Of a stretch of DNA of 64,000 nt, positions 44,011-53,395 are shown piece by piece. Position 1 is the first letter of the stretch. Every line of letters starts with the position of its first letter. The notes beneath the pieces were generated by a model that ran no database searches, was not told the DNA's origin, and saw nothing but the letters and a program-made list of their open reading frames with translations. The position numbers and the translations under genes are program-made. This DNA is from Schnuerera sp. xch1. Its GTDB lineage: Bacteria > Bacillota > Clostridia > Tissierellales > Tepidimicrobiaceae. Location: the NCBI RefSeq assembly GCF_019931165.1, contig NZ_JAIOUP010000003.1:1-64000 (forward strand). Direction: 5' to 3'.

Positions 44011-46358
44011 TGAAAAGGCTAGATTTAAGACTCCTAAGGCTTATAAAAAATTCAAAAGGACAGTTTATAGCTATAACAATACTCGTAATAGTTGGACTTA
44101 CCATATATACCGCACTAAGTACTGCTATAGTAAACCTAGAAGATACCTTGAATTATTATTATGATGAAAAAAACTTTGCGCATATATTTGTCCAGTCCAC
44201 AAAGATTCCTGAATCTGCCTTAAACAAAGTGAAAAAGATTAATGGAGTGAAGGAAGTAGAAGGAAGAGTTGTTTTTGATATAAAAATGGAATCTGATAAT
44301 AGCGATGAAAAAGTAAAGGCTAGGATTGTTTCAATATCAGATAACAGTAGTATAAATAAGTTGCATATTGTTGATGGCAATGAGATTGAAACTAAAAATA
44401 AAGACGCTATAGTAATTGAACAGTTTGCAAATGCAAGAAATATTAAAATAAATGATACTATAAAACCTTACATAGAAGGAAGAATATTTGATCTAAGGGT
44501 TAGTGGTATATCAGCGAGTCCAGAATATGTGTATCTTATGGAGGATGAACAAAGTTTATTACCTATGCCAGATAAATTTGGTATCATATTTGTTTCAGAG
44601 GAATTTGCAAGACAAAACTTTGGATTTAAGGACAGCTTTAATGAGATTTTGATTACAGTAAAAGATAAAGAACATATGGATAGGATAAAGGATCAAGTAG
44701 AAAATGAATTAGATCAATATGGGATTAAAAGAATATATGATCGTGATGACCAGTTGAGTAATCGCATGGTAACAGAGGAAATTATAGGAGTTAAGCAGAT
44801 GTCTAGTACTATACCGGTTATTTTTCTAGGGGTAGCAGCGGTTATAATTGCAGCTATGCTGTCAAGGATGGTACGAAACGATAGAATGTCAATTGGAGTT
44901 CTTAAAGCACTTGGATATAGCAATATGAGTATACTTATACACTATACCAAGTTTAGTATTTTGATAGGACTTATAGGCTCGATATTTGGAGTTATACTTG
45001 GTACTATTTTATCAAGTAGCATGGCAAAGTTATATGCACAGTTTTTTAATATACCCATGTTAAAGTTTAAATTATATTACGGATACATGTTTACAGCTAT
45101 TTCACTTTCAATCACTTTTTGTACTATAGCAGGAATATGGGGAGCACGAAGGGTACTTAAAATTTTACCTGCTGAGTCAATGAGACCTGAACCTCCAAAG
45201 CAGGGGGGAAGAGTATTCTTAGATAAGGCGACTATAATATGGAAGAGACTATCCTTTAGTTGGAAGATGGTACTTAGAAATATATTCAGAAACAAAAAGA
45301 GGTTTCTGTTTATTTCTTCAGGAATAGCAATGACATTTGCTATAACACTTATGCCTTCTGTGTTAAATGATGCATCAAAGGATATGTTCGATAGCCATTA
45401 TTCAGAATTTCAGAAGATGGAGTACAATATTAACTTTAATGTTCCATTAAGTATTAATACTGTAAATGAGATTAAACACATTATAGACGTAGAAAGAATT
45501 GAACCTAAGATTGAGTTTCCTTTTGAAATAGTATACGGAAATAGTAAGATGGCGACTAATATTATAGGTTTGAGCAGCAATACAGAGTTCTATGGATTCA
45601 AAAATATGAACGGTCAAAGTATAGATCTTCCTAGTGAAGGGATTGTGCTTTCAGAAGGCTTAGCAAGATTTATAGGAGTTCAAAAGGGTGATAAAATAAA
45701 GATAAAGACATTTATTCCTAATAAGGATGATGTTTATGTTGAAGTAAAAGATATAATAAAACAATCACTGGGGACAAATGGCTATATGAATATAGAAACA
45801 ATGAGTAATGAACTTCTTAATAAAAACCTTATTACCGGAGTTTATATAGATTCTAGTGACGATGTAAAAGGAAAGCTAGAGAATGTAAAAAATATATCAT
45901 CAATACAGTCGCTACAGGATATGAGAGCAGTATTTGAAGAATTTATGGGGTTGATGATGGCTTCTATAAGCATGATGATACTATTTGCAGGAATACTAGG
46001 ATTTGCTATAGTATATAATTCAACTGTTATGAATATAGCAGAAAGAAGGTTGGAGTTTTCATCACTTAGAGTTATGGGATTTTCAAAACACCAGATTTTC
46101 AAAATTATAACCAAGGAAAATGCGGTAATGACTGTTTTTGGGATAATATTAGGAATTCCATTAGGTCAATTTATGATGTCGTCATTGGAAAAAACCTTTA
46201 GTATTGAGTTATATACTATTGATATGAGTCCAACGTTATCTAGTTATATAATTACAGCAGTTATTACAATTGTTTTTGTAGTAATAGCACAATTGGCTAC
46301 TTATAAGAAAATAAATAAGCTCGATTTTATTGAAGCTTTAAAAAATAGAATCTCTTAA
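44004..46358 (+). CDS. ABC transporter permease, two FtsX domains
   Basis: 784 residues. One helix at about 17-40, a large outside domain, three helices at about 270-390 (first FtsX), a further helix at ~440 with a second outside domain, and three closing helices (~655-780). Typical FtsX sentences: MVRNDRMSIGVLKALGYSNMSI and LEFSSLRVMGFSKHQIFKI. MacB-like systems use mechanical coupling to push substrates out. It overlaps the ATPase gene by seven bases. Confidence 0.88.
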   Translation: MVMKRLDLRLLRLIKNSKGQFIAITILVIVGLTIYTALSTAIVNLEDTLNYYYDEKNFAHIFVQSTKIPESALNKVKKINGVKEVEGRVVFDIKMESDNSDEKVKARIVSISDNSSINKLHIVDGNEIETKNKDAIVIEQFANARNIKINDTIKPYIEGRIFDLRVSGISASPEYVYLMEDEQSLLPMPDKFGIIFVSEEFARQNFGFKDSFNEILITVKDKEHMDRIKDQVENELDQYGIKRIYDRDDQLSNRMVTEEIIGVKQMSSTIPVIFLGVAAVIIAAMLSRMVRNDRMSIGVLKALGYSNMSILIHYTKFSILIGLIGSIFGVILGTILSSSMAKLYAQFFNIPMLKFKLYYGYMFTAISLSITFCTIAGIWGARRVLKILPAESMRPEPPKQGGRVFLDKATIIWKRLSFSWKMVLRNIFRNKKRFLFISSGIAMTFAITLMPSVLNDASKDMFDSHYSEFQKMEYNINFNVPLSINTVNEIKHIIDVERIEPKIEFPFEIVYGNSKMATNIIGLSSNTEFYGFKNMNGQSIDLPSEGIVLSEGLARFIGVQKGDKIKIKTFIPNKDDVYVEVKDIIKQSLGTNGYMNIETMSNELLNKNLITGVYIDSSDDVKGKLENVKNISSIQSLQDMRAVFEEFMGLMMASISMMILFAGILGFAIVYNSTVMNIAERRLEFSSLRVMGFSKHQIFKIITKENAVMTVFGIILGIPLGQFMMSSLEKTFSIELYTIDMSPTLSSYIITAVITIVFVVIAQLATYKKINKLDFIEALKNRIS

Positions 46359-46373
46359 AAAGGGGGGCTTTAG

Positions 46374-47606
46374 ATGAAAAAATTGAAGTATGTTATTATA
46401 GGTATAGGAATATTAGTTGCTTTAGGTGTAGTAGTATACTTAGCAAAGGGTAGTAGTTCAGTAGAAGTTGAAGTATATACAGTAAAAACTGACAATATAA
46501 CAAGTTTTATAGATGAAATAGCATCGGTTAAAGCAAATAATCAGAGGATTGTATACTCGAAAGCTGTCGGAGAAGTGCTCAAATTAGATGTTAGCGCAGG
46601 GAAAAGCATTAAAAAGGGTGATATAATAGCAGTTTTAAATACTGAAGAAGCAGAGTTGCAAATAAAAAGCTTACAGGCTAAGAAAAATGCACTTTATGCT
46701 ACATATAATGAAGCTATAAAACTTCCAGCACAGGAGATAATAGATAATGCAGAGGCTAATGTGAGAAGTAAGGAAATATTAGTAGAAAGTGCAAAAAGTG
46801 ATGCTGAAAAAGCTGAAAAATTATTTAATGAAGGAGCTATAAGCAAGGATAATTATCAGGATACATTAGATAATCTTGAACTTCAACAAGAAGCATTAAA
46901 AGTAGCTGAAAATGAACTTGCAAATATAAAAAAAGGACCATCTGAAAATATAAAAAAACAATATGAAGCTCAATTATCTGAGTTAGATTATCAGATTGCC
47001 ATATTAAACGAGAATAAAGGAAATGCTTTTGTTAAGGCTCCTATTGATGGTGTAGTTCTAGAAACATATGTAAAAGAAGGCTCATATCTACAACCAGGTG
47101 CACCGGTTATAGAAATTGGAAATGATGAAAACTTATATTTAGAATCAGACATTTTGGTGAGTGAAGTAGGTGATATAAAAGAAGGGGCTAAGGTTATAGT
47201 GTATAGTGATGATTTAGAAATTGAAGACATTGCAGGAGAAGTGACAAAAATACATCCTAAAGCCTTTAGTAAAGTATCAGACCTTGGAATAGAGCAAAAG
47301 AGGGTTAAAATAGAGATAGATTTAAATAACAATATTGATGTTCTCAAGGTAGGTTATGAAGTAAATGCTAAAATAGTAACAGATGAGAAGAAAGATTCAA
47401 TTGTAGTTCCTGATAGTGCTATATTTGATTTTGAAGATGGAGATTATGCATATGTTGTAGATGGGAACAATGCAGTTTTAAGAAAAGTAGAAACGGGCAT
47501 AGGAGGAGAAGATATGATAGAGATAACTTCTGGATTAAATGAAGGAGATAAAGTTATATTAAGTCCAGATGAGAATGTAAGAGAAGGAGTAGAAGTCAAA
47601 TATTAG
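46374..47606 (+). CDS. Efflux membrane-fusion protein (HlyD/MacA-like)
   Basis: 410 residues: N-terminal membrane anchor (about 5-24), a lipoyl-like half (VLKLDVSAGKSIKKGDIIAVL), a coiled-coil hairpin (about 85-215), the second lipoyl half (FVKAPIDGVVLETYVKEGSYLQPG), then beta-barrel and membrane-proximal domains ending GLNEGDKVILSPDENV. It links the ABC permease to the cell surface. Fifteen bases from the permease gene; GGGGGG lies before the ATG. Confidence 0.9.
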   Translation: MKKLKYVIIGIGILVALGVVVYLAKGSSSVEVEVYTVKTDNITSFIDEIASVKANNQRIVYSKAVGEVLKLDVSAGKSIKKGDIIAVLNTEEAELQIKSLQAKKNALYATYNEAIKLPAQEIIDNAEANVRSKEILVESAKSDAEKAEKLFNEGAISKDNYQDTLDNLELQQEALKVAENELANIKKGPSENIKKQYEAQLSELDYQIAILNENKGNAFVKAPIDGVVLETYVKEGSYLQPGAPVIEIGNDENLYLESDILVSEVGDIKEGAKVIVYSDDLEIEDIAGEVTKIHPKAFSKVSDLGIEQKRVKIEIDLNNNIDVLKVGYEVNAKIVTDEKKDSIVVPDSAIFDFEDGDYAYVVDGNNAVLRKVETGIGGEDMIEITSGLNEGDKVILSPDENVREGVEVKY

Positions 47607-47636
47607 TTAAAAGAATATTATGGAGGGTGCATTGAT

Positions 47637-48275
47637 TTGTTTGAGAAATTTGAAAATTTACCAGAAGATAAGAAAAAGAGAATAATTGATGTCTGTATAG
47701 AAGAATTTGCAGAACATGGTTATGCAAAAGGCTCTACCAATGAGATTACTAAAAAAGCAGAAATATCAAAGGGTATATTATTTCATTATTTTAAGAACAA
47801 AAAGAACTTATACTTATATATTGTAGATTATGTTATGAAATATTATATCGATATATTTATAGAAGAAATAAGGAAGATGGATAGTGATGATATTTTTGAT
47901 ACGATAAAGGAGATTAGCTTAATTAAAATAAAAGCATTTTCAAAAGATCCCATGATGTATAAATTTGTGGCAAATATTTTTTTATCTCCACCAGAGGAGA
48001 TAGAGCAAGATATAAAGAATAGATACTTTAAATTATATGAAGATAGCTTTAAAGTGTTAGTTGAAAAATTTGATACATCTAAATTAAGAAAGGATATAGA
48101 TAAAAAGAAGGCTATAGAATTATTATTTATTTCTTTAGGTGGAATTGCGGATAAATACATCACAGAATATAAAGGAAGAGAAAAGGAAATGATTCAAAAT
48201 GCAGATAAAATCATTAAAGATTTTGAAGAGTATATGCACATATTAAAAGCAGGTTTATATGATGAAACTAGATAA
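47637..48275 (+). CDS. TetR/AcrR family repressor of the efflux operon
   Basis: 212 residues. The winged-less TetR helix-turn-helix is STNEITKKAEISKGILFHYFKNKKNLYLYIVDYV (about 33-66 region). The C-terminal part is an all-helical ligand domain. The start is TTG nine bases after GGAGGG. As last gene of the operon it probably binds the inverted repeat at 43260-43275. Ligand unknown, likely a pump substrate. Confidence 0.9.
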   Translation: MFEKFENLPEDKKKRIIDVCIEEFAEHGYAKGSTNEITKKAEISKGILFHYFKNKKNLYLYIVDYVMKYYIDIFIEEIRKMDSDDIFDTIKEISLIKIKAFSKDPMMYKFVANIFLSPPEEIEQDIKNRYFKLYEDSFKVLVEKFDTSKLRKDIDKKKAIELLFISLGGIADKYITEYKGREKEMIQNADKIIKDFEEYMHILKAGLYDETR

Positions 48276-48302
48276 AAATGCACTTCAGATTGAAGTGCAT
48301 TT
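48276..48302. terminator. Terminator of the efflux operon
   Basis: AAATGCACTTCA (48276-48287), three-base loop, TGAAGTGCATTT (48291-48302). It lies between the operon and the convergent MATE gene. Confidence 0.88.
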
Positions 48303-48335
48303 AAAATAATTGATATAAAATTCTATTATACAATA

Positions 48336-49724
48336 CTATTTTGTATTAATAATAGCCTTTTGACGCCATTTACCTTTTTTATAGAAAAGTACAGTTATAA
48401 TAGCTCCCATTGTCCAAGCTGTAAGTAAAGAAATAAAAATGGATTCAGGTCTTCCAGTAGGATACGTTTCACTTCGTGTCAAATAAGCAATACCGTAAGC
48501 TACTGGTACACGAAGAACAACTGTAGTAATAAGTGAAATCCACATAGGTGTCATTGTATCTCCTGCACCACGCATAACTCCAGATAGACTTTGTGTTACA
48601 GCCATTGCGATATAACCTGCTGCAAGGATTCTCATCATATATACACTTAAATTGACTAATTCTTTTGTATCTGTAAAAATACTCATAAGATATTTACCAA
48701 AAGTTAAGATCAAGATAGTTATTATAGTAGAAATTCCTACGGCAACTGTAGTACCATCTTTAGTTCCCTTTTCCACTCTATCTATTTTGTTAGCTCCTAT
48801 GTTTTGACCAGCATATGTTGTCATTGCACTTCCAAAAGAGAAATTAGGCATCATAGCAAATCCATCCACACGCATAATAATAACATTAGCAGCTATAACC
48901 ATTTCTCCAAAACTATTAGTTAGAGATTGTACTACAATCATTGCAAGAGAGAATATTGCCTGTGTTAAGCCTGATGGTAATCCAAGTTTTAATAATTTAT
49001 AGGAATATTCTTTATATAGCTTCAACATTTTTCGGTTTAAGTCAAAACTGTTTTTCATTTTGAGTAGTTTTAGGACAGAAAGTATTGCTGATATTCCCTG
49101 TGCTATAACAGTTGCAAGTGCAACGCCAGGAACGCCCATATTAAACTTAGCAACGAATAAAATATCAAGTACTACATTTAGAGCAGTGGAAATAAGTAAG
49201 AATATAAGTGCTGATAGTGAATCACCAAGTCCTCGTAAAACACCAGATAAAATATTATAATAAGCAAACCCAGCAATACCTATAAAAAATATAGTTAGAT
49301 AGTTTGCACACCAATCAATAATAGTTTCTGGCGTATTAAGAAGGTTAAGCAATGGACGAGTAACAATAGGTCCGATAATCATAATTATTAGTGAAGCAAT
49401 AGCTGTAAGAGATATACATATACCAATAGTATGGGAAAGTTTTTCTCTATCCTTAGCTCCAAAATACTGAGATACCATGATGCCCGCACCAACAGAAATA
49501 CCAACAAACAATACCAGTAAAAGATTTAATATAGGGGATGAACTACCAACCGCGGCAAGAGCATTATCTCCTACATACTTACCTACAATAATAGAATCAG
49601 CAGTATTATAGAATTGCTGTGCTACATTACCAATTAACATTGGTATTGCAAACTCAACAATTCGTTTCCACGGTGTACCGTCAGTTAAATCTTTTGGAGA
49701 AAATAGTTTTTTAAAATTTACCAT
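48336..49724 (-). CDS. MATE family multidrug efflux protein
   Basis: 462 residues, about 12 membrane helices in two halves. MATE signatures: IPMLIGNVAQQFYNTADSIIVGKYVG, LAAVGSSSPI and the second-half equivalent GAGDTMTPMW. It exports cationic drugs or metabolites using Na+ or H+. GGAGG lies before the ATG. It converges with the TetR-controlled efflux operon, so two unrelated pumps sit together. Confidence 0.92.
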   Translation of the reverse strand: MVNFKKLFSPKDLTDGTPWKRIVEFAIPMLIGNVAQQFYNTADSIIVGKYVGDNALAAVGSSSPILNLLLVLFVGISVGAGIMVSQYFGAKDREKLSHTIGICISLTAIASLIIMIIGPIVTRPLLNLLNTPETIIDWCANYLTIFFIGIAGFAYYNILSGVLRGLGDSLSALIFLLISTALNVVLDILFVAKFNMGVPGVALATVIAQGISAILSVLKLLKMKNSFDLNRKMLKLYKEYSYKLLKLGLPSGLTQAIFSLAMIVVQSLTNSFGEMVIAANVIIMRVDGFAMMPNFSFGSAMTTYAGQNIGANKIDRVEKGTKDGTTVAVGISTIITILILTFGKYLMSIFTDTKELVNLSVYMMRILAAGYIAMAVTQSLSGVMRGAGDTMTPMWISLITTVVLRVPVAYGIAYLTRSETYPTGRPESIFISLLTAWTMGAIITVLFYKKGKWRQKAIINTK

Positions 49725-49805
49725 TTACCAACCTCCTTCTAGAGTAGATTTATTATTTTAATTCAGACAAGAGATAGTCTATACTAGTTATTGTATATTG
49801 TCAAT

Positions 49806-50029
49806 ATGAGTTATTTTCATAAATCTATTGGTAATATAGATTTTAGCAATATTTTTTTGTCTCCTTTGGGAAAACATAGGGTATCTAAAGAATTGATAGA
49901 GTTATAAAAAAAGTTACATGAATTAGTTAAACAAGAAGAAACTGATAAGTATATTCAAGTGTTTATGATAGTGTTTTAGCATATGCTATATCAATAATAA
50001 ACATAGAATTAATTACATGGAGGGATTAA
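49806..50029 (+). pseudogene. Decayed small gene, unknown family
   Basis: A frame from ATG 49806 reads MSYFHKSIGNIDFSNIFL, continues SPLGKHRVSKELIEL, meets a stop, goes on as KKLHELVKQEETDKYIQV, and after a one-base shift ends YDSVLAYAISIINIE...WRD just before the DUF438 start. The steady amphipathic pattern suggests a real gene broken by one stop and one frameshift. No family is recognised and no ribosome site is seen. Upstream (49725-49805) is plain AT-rich sequence. Confidence 0.4.
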
Positions 50030-50030
50030 T

Positions 50031-51269
50031 ATGAACAAGAATGAAAAAAAGGTTGAAAGGTTAAAGGAATATGTACAAGGGGTTTTAGAAAACAAGGGAG
50101 GAAAAGATTTGTATACTAAATATAAAGATGATATCGAATCCGTAACGCCCCAAGAATGCTTTGAAATATTCTATTCAAGACTGGAAAGAGGATATTCAGA
50201 AGAAGAAATACTTAATATATTGGATAAAGTAATAAATGTATTTTATAAATCTTTAAACACCTACAAATGGCGAAAACCAGAGGAAAATAGTTTCCTATAC
50301 ATATTGATAAAGGAAAATGAAGCTTTAGAAGAAAGATTAGATATGATAAAGAAAATTATATTAAATAAGGAGGTAGAAGAGAGAAAAGATAAGATACTTA
50401 CTATCGTTCAGTCTCTTAAAGAATTTGACCAACATTACCAAAAGGAAGAGAATATTTTATTTCCATACATGGAGAAAAAGATGGATAAATTTAATGGTTT
50501 GAGCATTATGTGGTCATTACATGATGAAGCTAGGGAAAGAATCAATAGAGTTATAGCTATATTAGAGTCAGATGATTCTTCAATACCAAAATTCAATGTA
50601 GAAATTGGCAAGCTGTTCTTTGCAATGCTTGGAATAGTGAAAAAGGAGAATCTAATTCTGTTCCCATCAGCTATGGAAGTTATTGACGATGATGAATGGG
50701 ATGATATGAATAAACAGAGTACAGAATATGGATTCCCATTTATTGAAACTCCAAATCTAAGAAGAGGAGAAAGGATAGACATACAAGAATTTAGCGGAAT
50801 GAAATTCAAAACAGATACTGGAGAATTGAATTTTGAGCAGTTGTTATTGTTGATGAATGCATTACCAGCAGATTTGACATTTGTAGATGAGAATAACAAG
50901 GTTCGATACTTCACAAGACCAAAGGATAGGATATTTCCACGTTCACCTGTAGATGAGAATAACAAGGTTCGATACTTCACAAGACCAAAGGATAGGATAT
51001 TTCCACGTTCACCTGCTGTTATAGGCCGTGACGTTGAAAACTGCCATCCTCCAAAGAGTTTACATGTAGTAAATAAAATAGTAGAGGAGTTCAGGAATGG
51101 AAACAGGGACTCAGCTACATTTTGGATAGAGATTAAAGGCAGAAAGATATTGATACAATATTTTGCATTGAGAAACTCAAAAGAAGAATACAAAGGAGTA
51201 TTAGAAGTAACTCAGGATATAACAGAGATACAAAAGTTAGAGGGGGAAAAGAGATTGCTAGATTGGTAG
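50031..51269 (+). CDS. DUF438 protein: hemerythrin-like plus PAS, with internal duplication
   Basis: 412 residues. An N-terminal DUF438 helical part (about 1-85) is followed by a hemerythrin-like helical bundle (about 95-225; FDQHYQKEENILFPYME, SLHDEARERI, KKENLILFPSAM) and a PAS domain from ~275. The PAS core VDENNKVRYFTRPKDRIFPR is present twice in a row because of a 66-bp duplication, before continuing AVIGRDVENCHPPKSLHVV. Such proteins are thought to sense oxygen, NO or redox state. A GGAGGG precedes the ATG. The effect of the duplication on folding is unknown. Confidence 0.85.
   Translation: MNKNEKKVERLKEYVQGVLENKGGKDLYTKYKDDIESVTPQECFEIFYSRLERGYSEEEILNILDKVINVFYKSLNTYKWRKPEENSFLYILIKENEALEERLDMIKKIILNKEVEERKDKILTIVQSLKEFDQHYQKEENILFPYMEKKMDKFNGLSIMWSLHDEARERINRVIAILESDDSSIPKFNVEIGKLFFAMLGIVKKENLILFPSAMEVIDDDEWDDMNKQSTEYGFPFIETPNLRRGERIDIQEFSGMKFKTDTGELNFEQLLLLMNALPADLTFVDENNKVRYFTRPKDRIFPRSPVDENNKVRYFTRPKDRIFPRSPAVIGRDVENCHPPKSLHVVNKIVEEFRNGNRDSATFWIEIKGRKILIQYFALRNSKEEYKGVLEVTQDITEIQKLEGEKRLLDW
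50883..51014 (+). repeat. Perfect 66-bp in-frame tandem duplication
   Basis: Bases 50883-50948 and 50949-51014 are identical (both start GTAGATGAGAATAACAAGG and end GTTCACCT). The unit is 22 codons, so the frame is kept. Confidence 0.97.
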
Positions 51270-51454
51270 AAAACATATGTCTAAGGGATAATACAAATTT
51301 TAACTAATTTTGTTTTAAGTAACGAGACTTATTTGTAAGCTTTGTTTACTAGATTTTAGTTGAAAAAACCTCATCTATGTTAATATGCGGGGATGAATCG
51401 GGTTTTGATATATTGCTTACAAATGATATTGAAATTATTGAGGAATAATTATTA

Positions 51455-52474
51455 TTAAATTTTTTGCAAGTTATTTACAAATAATTTTAAATTACAGCTT
51501 TCATTTATGAATAAAGTAGAAATTAAAGGGTTAGTCCTTAATTCGTTATTAATAATTAATTTAAAATCCAGATTGTTTTTTTCACTTTTAGGACAATCGA
51601 TATTATTTTTTAATGATTTAACTTCAGATAGAAATTTATTAACATTTTTTGCAGTTAGGTTATAAAATTTTCTTTTAAAGACTAAATTTCCATCTGATAT
51701 ATAGAACAATTTATATCCATCGTCTATCTTATCGCCCACTAGTATTTTTCTATCTTTTAATATATTGTTTTTATTAAGATTATATAAATATTCTAGTGCC
51801 ATCAAAATGTCTTTATAATAAGAAGCTCTCTCAAATTGTAGTGATGAAGAAGCTTCTTTCATTTTTTCTTTTATTATTAGCATAAAATTATTCATATACT
51901 TCGTTTGAGAAAGTATCTGTAATAAACATTGTCTATTCTCTTCAAAATCTTCCTTCTTCATATTAATTAATAGAGGACTGTAATTAAAATTATATAAATC
52001 TCCATATCTTTTTAATGGATATAAATTTTTTAAAAGGTCTACAAATTTCAAAAGAAGATTTCTACTTCTGTAAGGTCCAAAGCTATGCTCATTTTCTCTA
52101 TCTAAGGTTACAGATAGAGCATTAGATTTATTATAGTTTTCTACCTTTAAGTACACATATTTTTTATCATTTTTAAATTGAGTATTGTAGATTGGTTTGA
52201 GTTTTTTAATCAATTCACATTCTAATAGCTGAGCTTCTAGATGAGTATCAGTAACCACAAAATCAATATCATGAATATTAAAAATCATTGTTTTTATCTT
52301 ATTGGACTTAGGATTAAATTGGAAATAAGATTTAACTCTTTTATTCAAACATTTACTCTTACCTATATATATTATATTTCCCCGGGAATCCTTCATTTTA
52401 TAAACTCCTGGTTTTTCAGGTATAGATTTTACTTTATCTATTAAATGCTCGGGAATACTCAATTTTATCACCAA
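51455..52474 (-). CDS. Short UvrC-like GIY-YIG nuclease (Cho-like)
   Basis: 339 residues. The N-terminal GIY-YIG domain has PGVYKMKDSRGNIIYIGKSK with the Tyr pair and Arg in NKRVKSYF, and the closing LLECELIKKLKPIYN with the metal Glu. A UvrB-binding-like helix pair follows (MKEASSSLQFERASYYKDIL). The C-terminal RNase-H endonuclease and HhH domains of full UvrC (~600 residues) are missing, and the tail (250-339) is unlike UvrC. It may make only the 3' incision, as Cho does. The start (GTG/TTG near 52474) is uncertain. Confidence 0.75.
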   Translation of the reverse strand: MVIKLSIPEHLIDKVKSIPEKPGVYKMKDSRGNIIYIGKSKCLNKRVKSYFQFNPKSNKIKTMIFNIHDIDFVVTDTHLEAQLLECELIKKLKPIYNTQFKNDKKYVYLKVENYNKSNALSVTLDRENEHSFGPYRSRNLLLKFVDLLKNLYPLKRYGDLYNFNYSPLLINMKKEDFEENRQCLLQILSQTKYMNNFMLIIKEKMKEASSSLQFERASYYKDILMALEYLYNLNKNNILKDRKILVGDKIDDGYKLFYISDGNLVFKRKFYNLTAKNVNKFLSEVKSLKNNIDCPKSEKNNLDFKLIINNELRTNPLISTLFINESCNLKLFVNNLQKI

Positions 52475-52630
52475 CCTATATTAATATAATTATTTTTCCA
52501 TATCATATGAATTCTGTCAAATGGTGAAAGGAATTTGGAATTAGATAATGAGGAAGATCGTGTAAAGAAAAAAGAAGGAGTTTGTGGGAAAATGTAGAAT
52601 ATATATGATATAAAAAGTATTTAATAGAGT

Positions 52631-52738
52631 ATGCAAGGATTATTAGGACATAGCAGCTCAAAGACAAGTGAAATATACACTCATGTATCAAAAAATAGTG
52701 TAAGAAATATAAAAAGTCCATTAGATGATATTTTTTAA
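52631..52738 (+). pseudogene. C-terminal tail of a tyrosine recombinase
   Basis: 36 codons read MQGLLGHSSSKTSEIYTHV followed by SKNSVRNIKSPLDDIF and stop. The GH (catalytic His/Lys region) and the nucleophile Tyr in IYTHV are those of phage/integron/Xer integrases; the SPLD-type ending is shared with many of them. A TAG directly before the ATG closes the frame, so about 85-90 percent of the gene is lost. It lies just before the cassette-like array and in the same direction. Bases 52475-52630 show no other coding signal. Confidence 0.75.
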
Positions 52739-52796
52739 TGGGTTGCTAATGATTTTGGGAAGTAATAGATAGAGAGAAAAACATTATATAGAAATA

Positions 52797-52843
52797 TTCC
52801 CGAACCATGGTTTGGGAAAAAGAAGTTCTACGACATATCGTGC
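52797..52843. repeat. Left boundary of the cassette-like array
   Basis: A hairpin TTCCCGAACC (52797-52806) / GGTTTGGGAA (52809-52818; one G-T pair) is followed six bases later by GTTCTACGACATATCGTGC (52825-52843). The last string is the reverse complement, with one mismatch, of 53528-53546 at the other end of the first unit. Confidence 0.65.
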
Positions 52844-52947
52844 AAAGGACGCGCCATTCTTGGTGCGGGCGAAAGGAATTTTTAGTATTTCTTCGTAGTA
52901 GCAACGATAATGTGAAGCAAAAATATTACATAAAGGAGATAATTTAC

Positions 52948-53301
52948 ATGAAGCCAAAAGAAATACTTTATCAATGGATTGATGCTTTTAACAATGCAGA
53001 TGCGGAAACTATTGCAAATTTATATGATGATAGTGCAATAAACCATCAGGTTGCTAATGAGTCAGTTATTGGGAAAGAGGCTATAAAGAAAATGTTTGAA
53101 CAAGAGTTTTCTCAAGCAAAAATGGTTTGTATTGTAGAAAATATTTTTGAAGATGGGCAATGGGTAATTTTGGAATGGCGAGATCCATTAGGTTTGAGAG
53201 GTTGTGGTTTTTTTCAAATAGTAAATGATAAGATTTTATTTCAGAGGGGCTACTGGGATAAACTATCTTTCTTAAAGCAACACGATTTACCTATTGACTG
53301 A
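52948..53301 (+). CDS. SnoaL-like / NTF2-fold protein
   Basis: 117 residues. The NTF2-like fold is seen from WIDAFNNADAETIANLYDDSAINHQVAN (helix with the usual catalytic Asp/His area) and WVILEWRDPLGLRGCGFFQI. Family members act as small isomerases, hydrolases or binding proteins; the substrate is unknown. The ATG at 52948 follows AAAGGAG; the longer upstream frame runs through the boundary repeat and is not real. First gene of the array. Confidence 0.8.
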   Translation: MKPKEILYQWIDAFNNADAETIANLYDDSAINHQVANESVIGKEAIKKMFEQEFSQAKMVCIVENIFEDGQWVILEWRDPLGLRGCGFFQIVNDKILFQRGYWDKLSFLKQHDLPID

Positions 53302-53395
53302 TATAAATATATATCAGTAATGATAATTTAAGTAAGACCAGTATTTATCTGAAGTGCTTTATTGCCTGATAGTGCATATTTTACGGAGGTGGAAT

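Noticed and set aside
50883-51014. CRISPR array
   Set aside because: Two adjacent identical coding units without spacers, inside a protein domain; no cas genes anywhere in the window.
50435-51193. Long minus-strand open frame (252 codons) over the DUF438 gene
   Set aside because: It mirrors the coding strand of a well-recognised protein, has no ribosome site, and its translated repeat is just the 66-bp duplication read backward.
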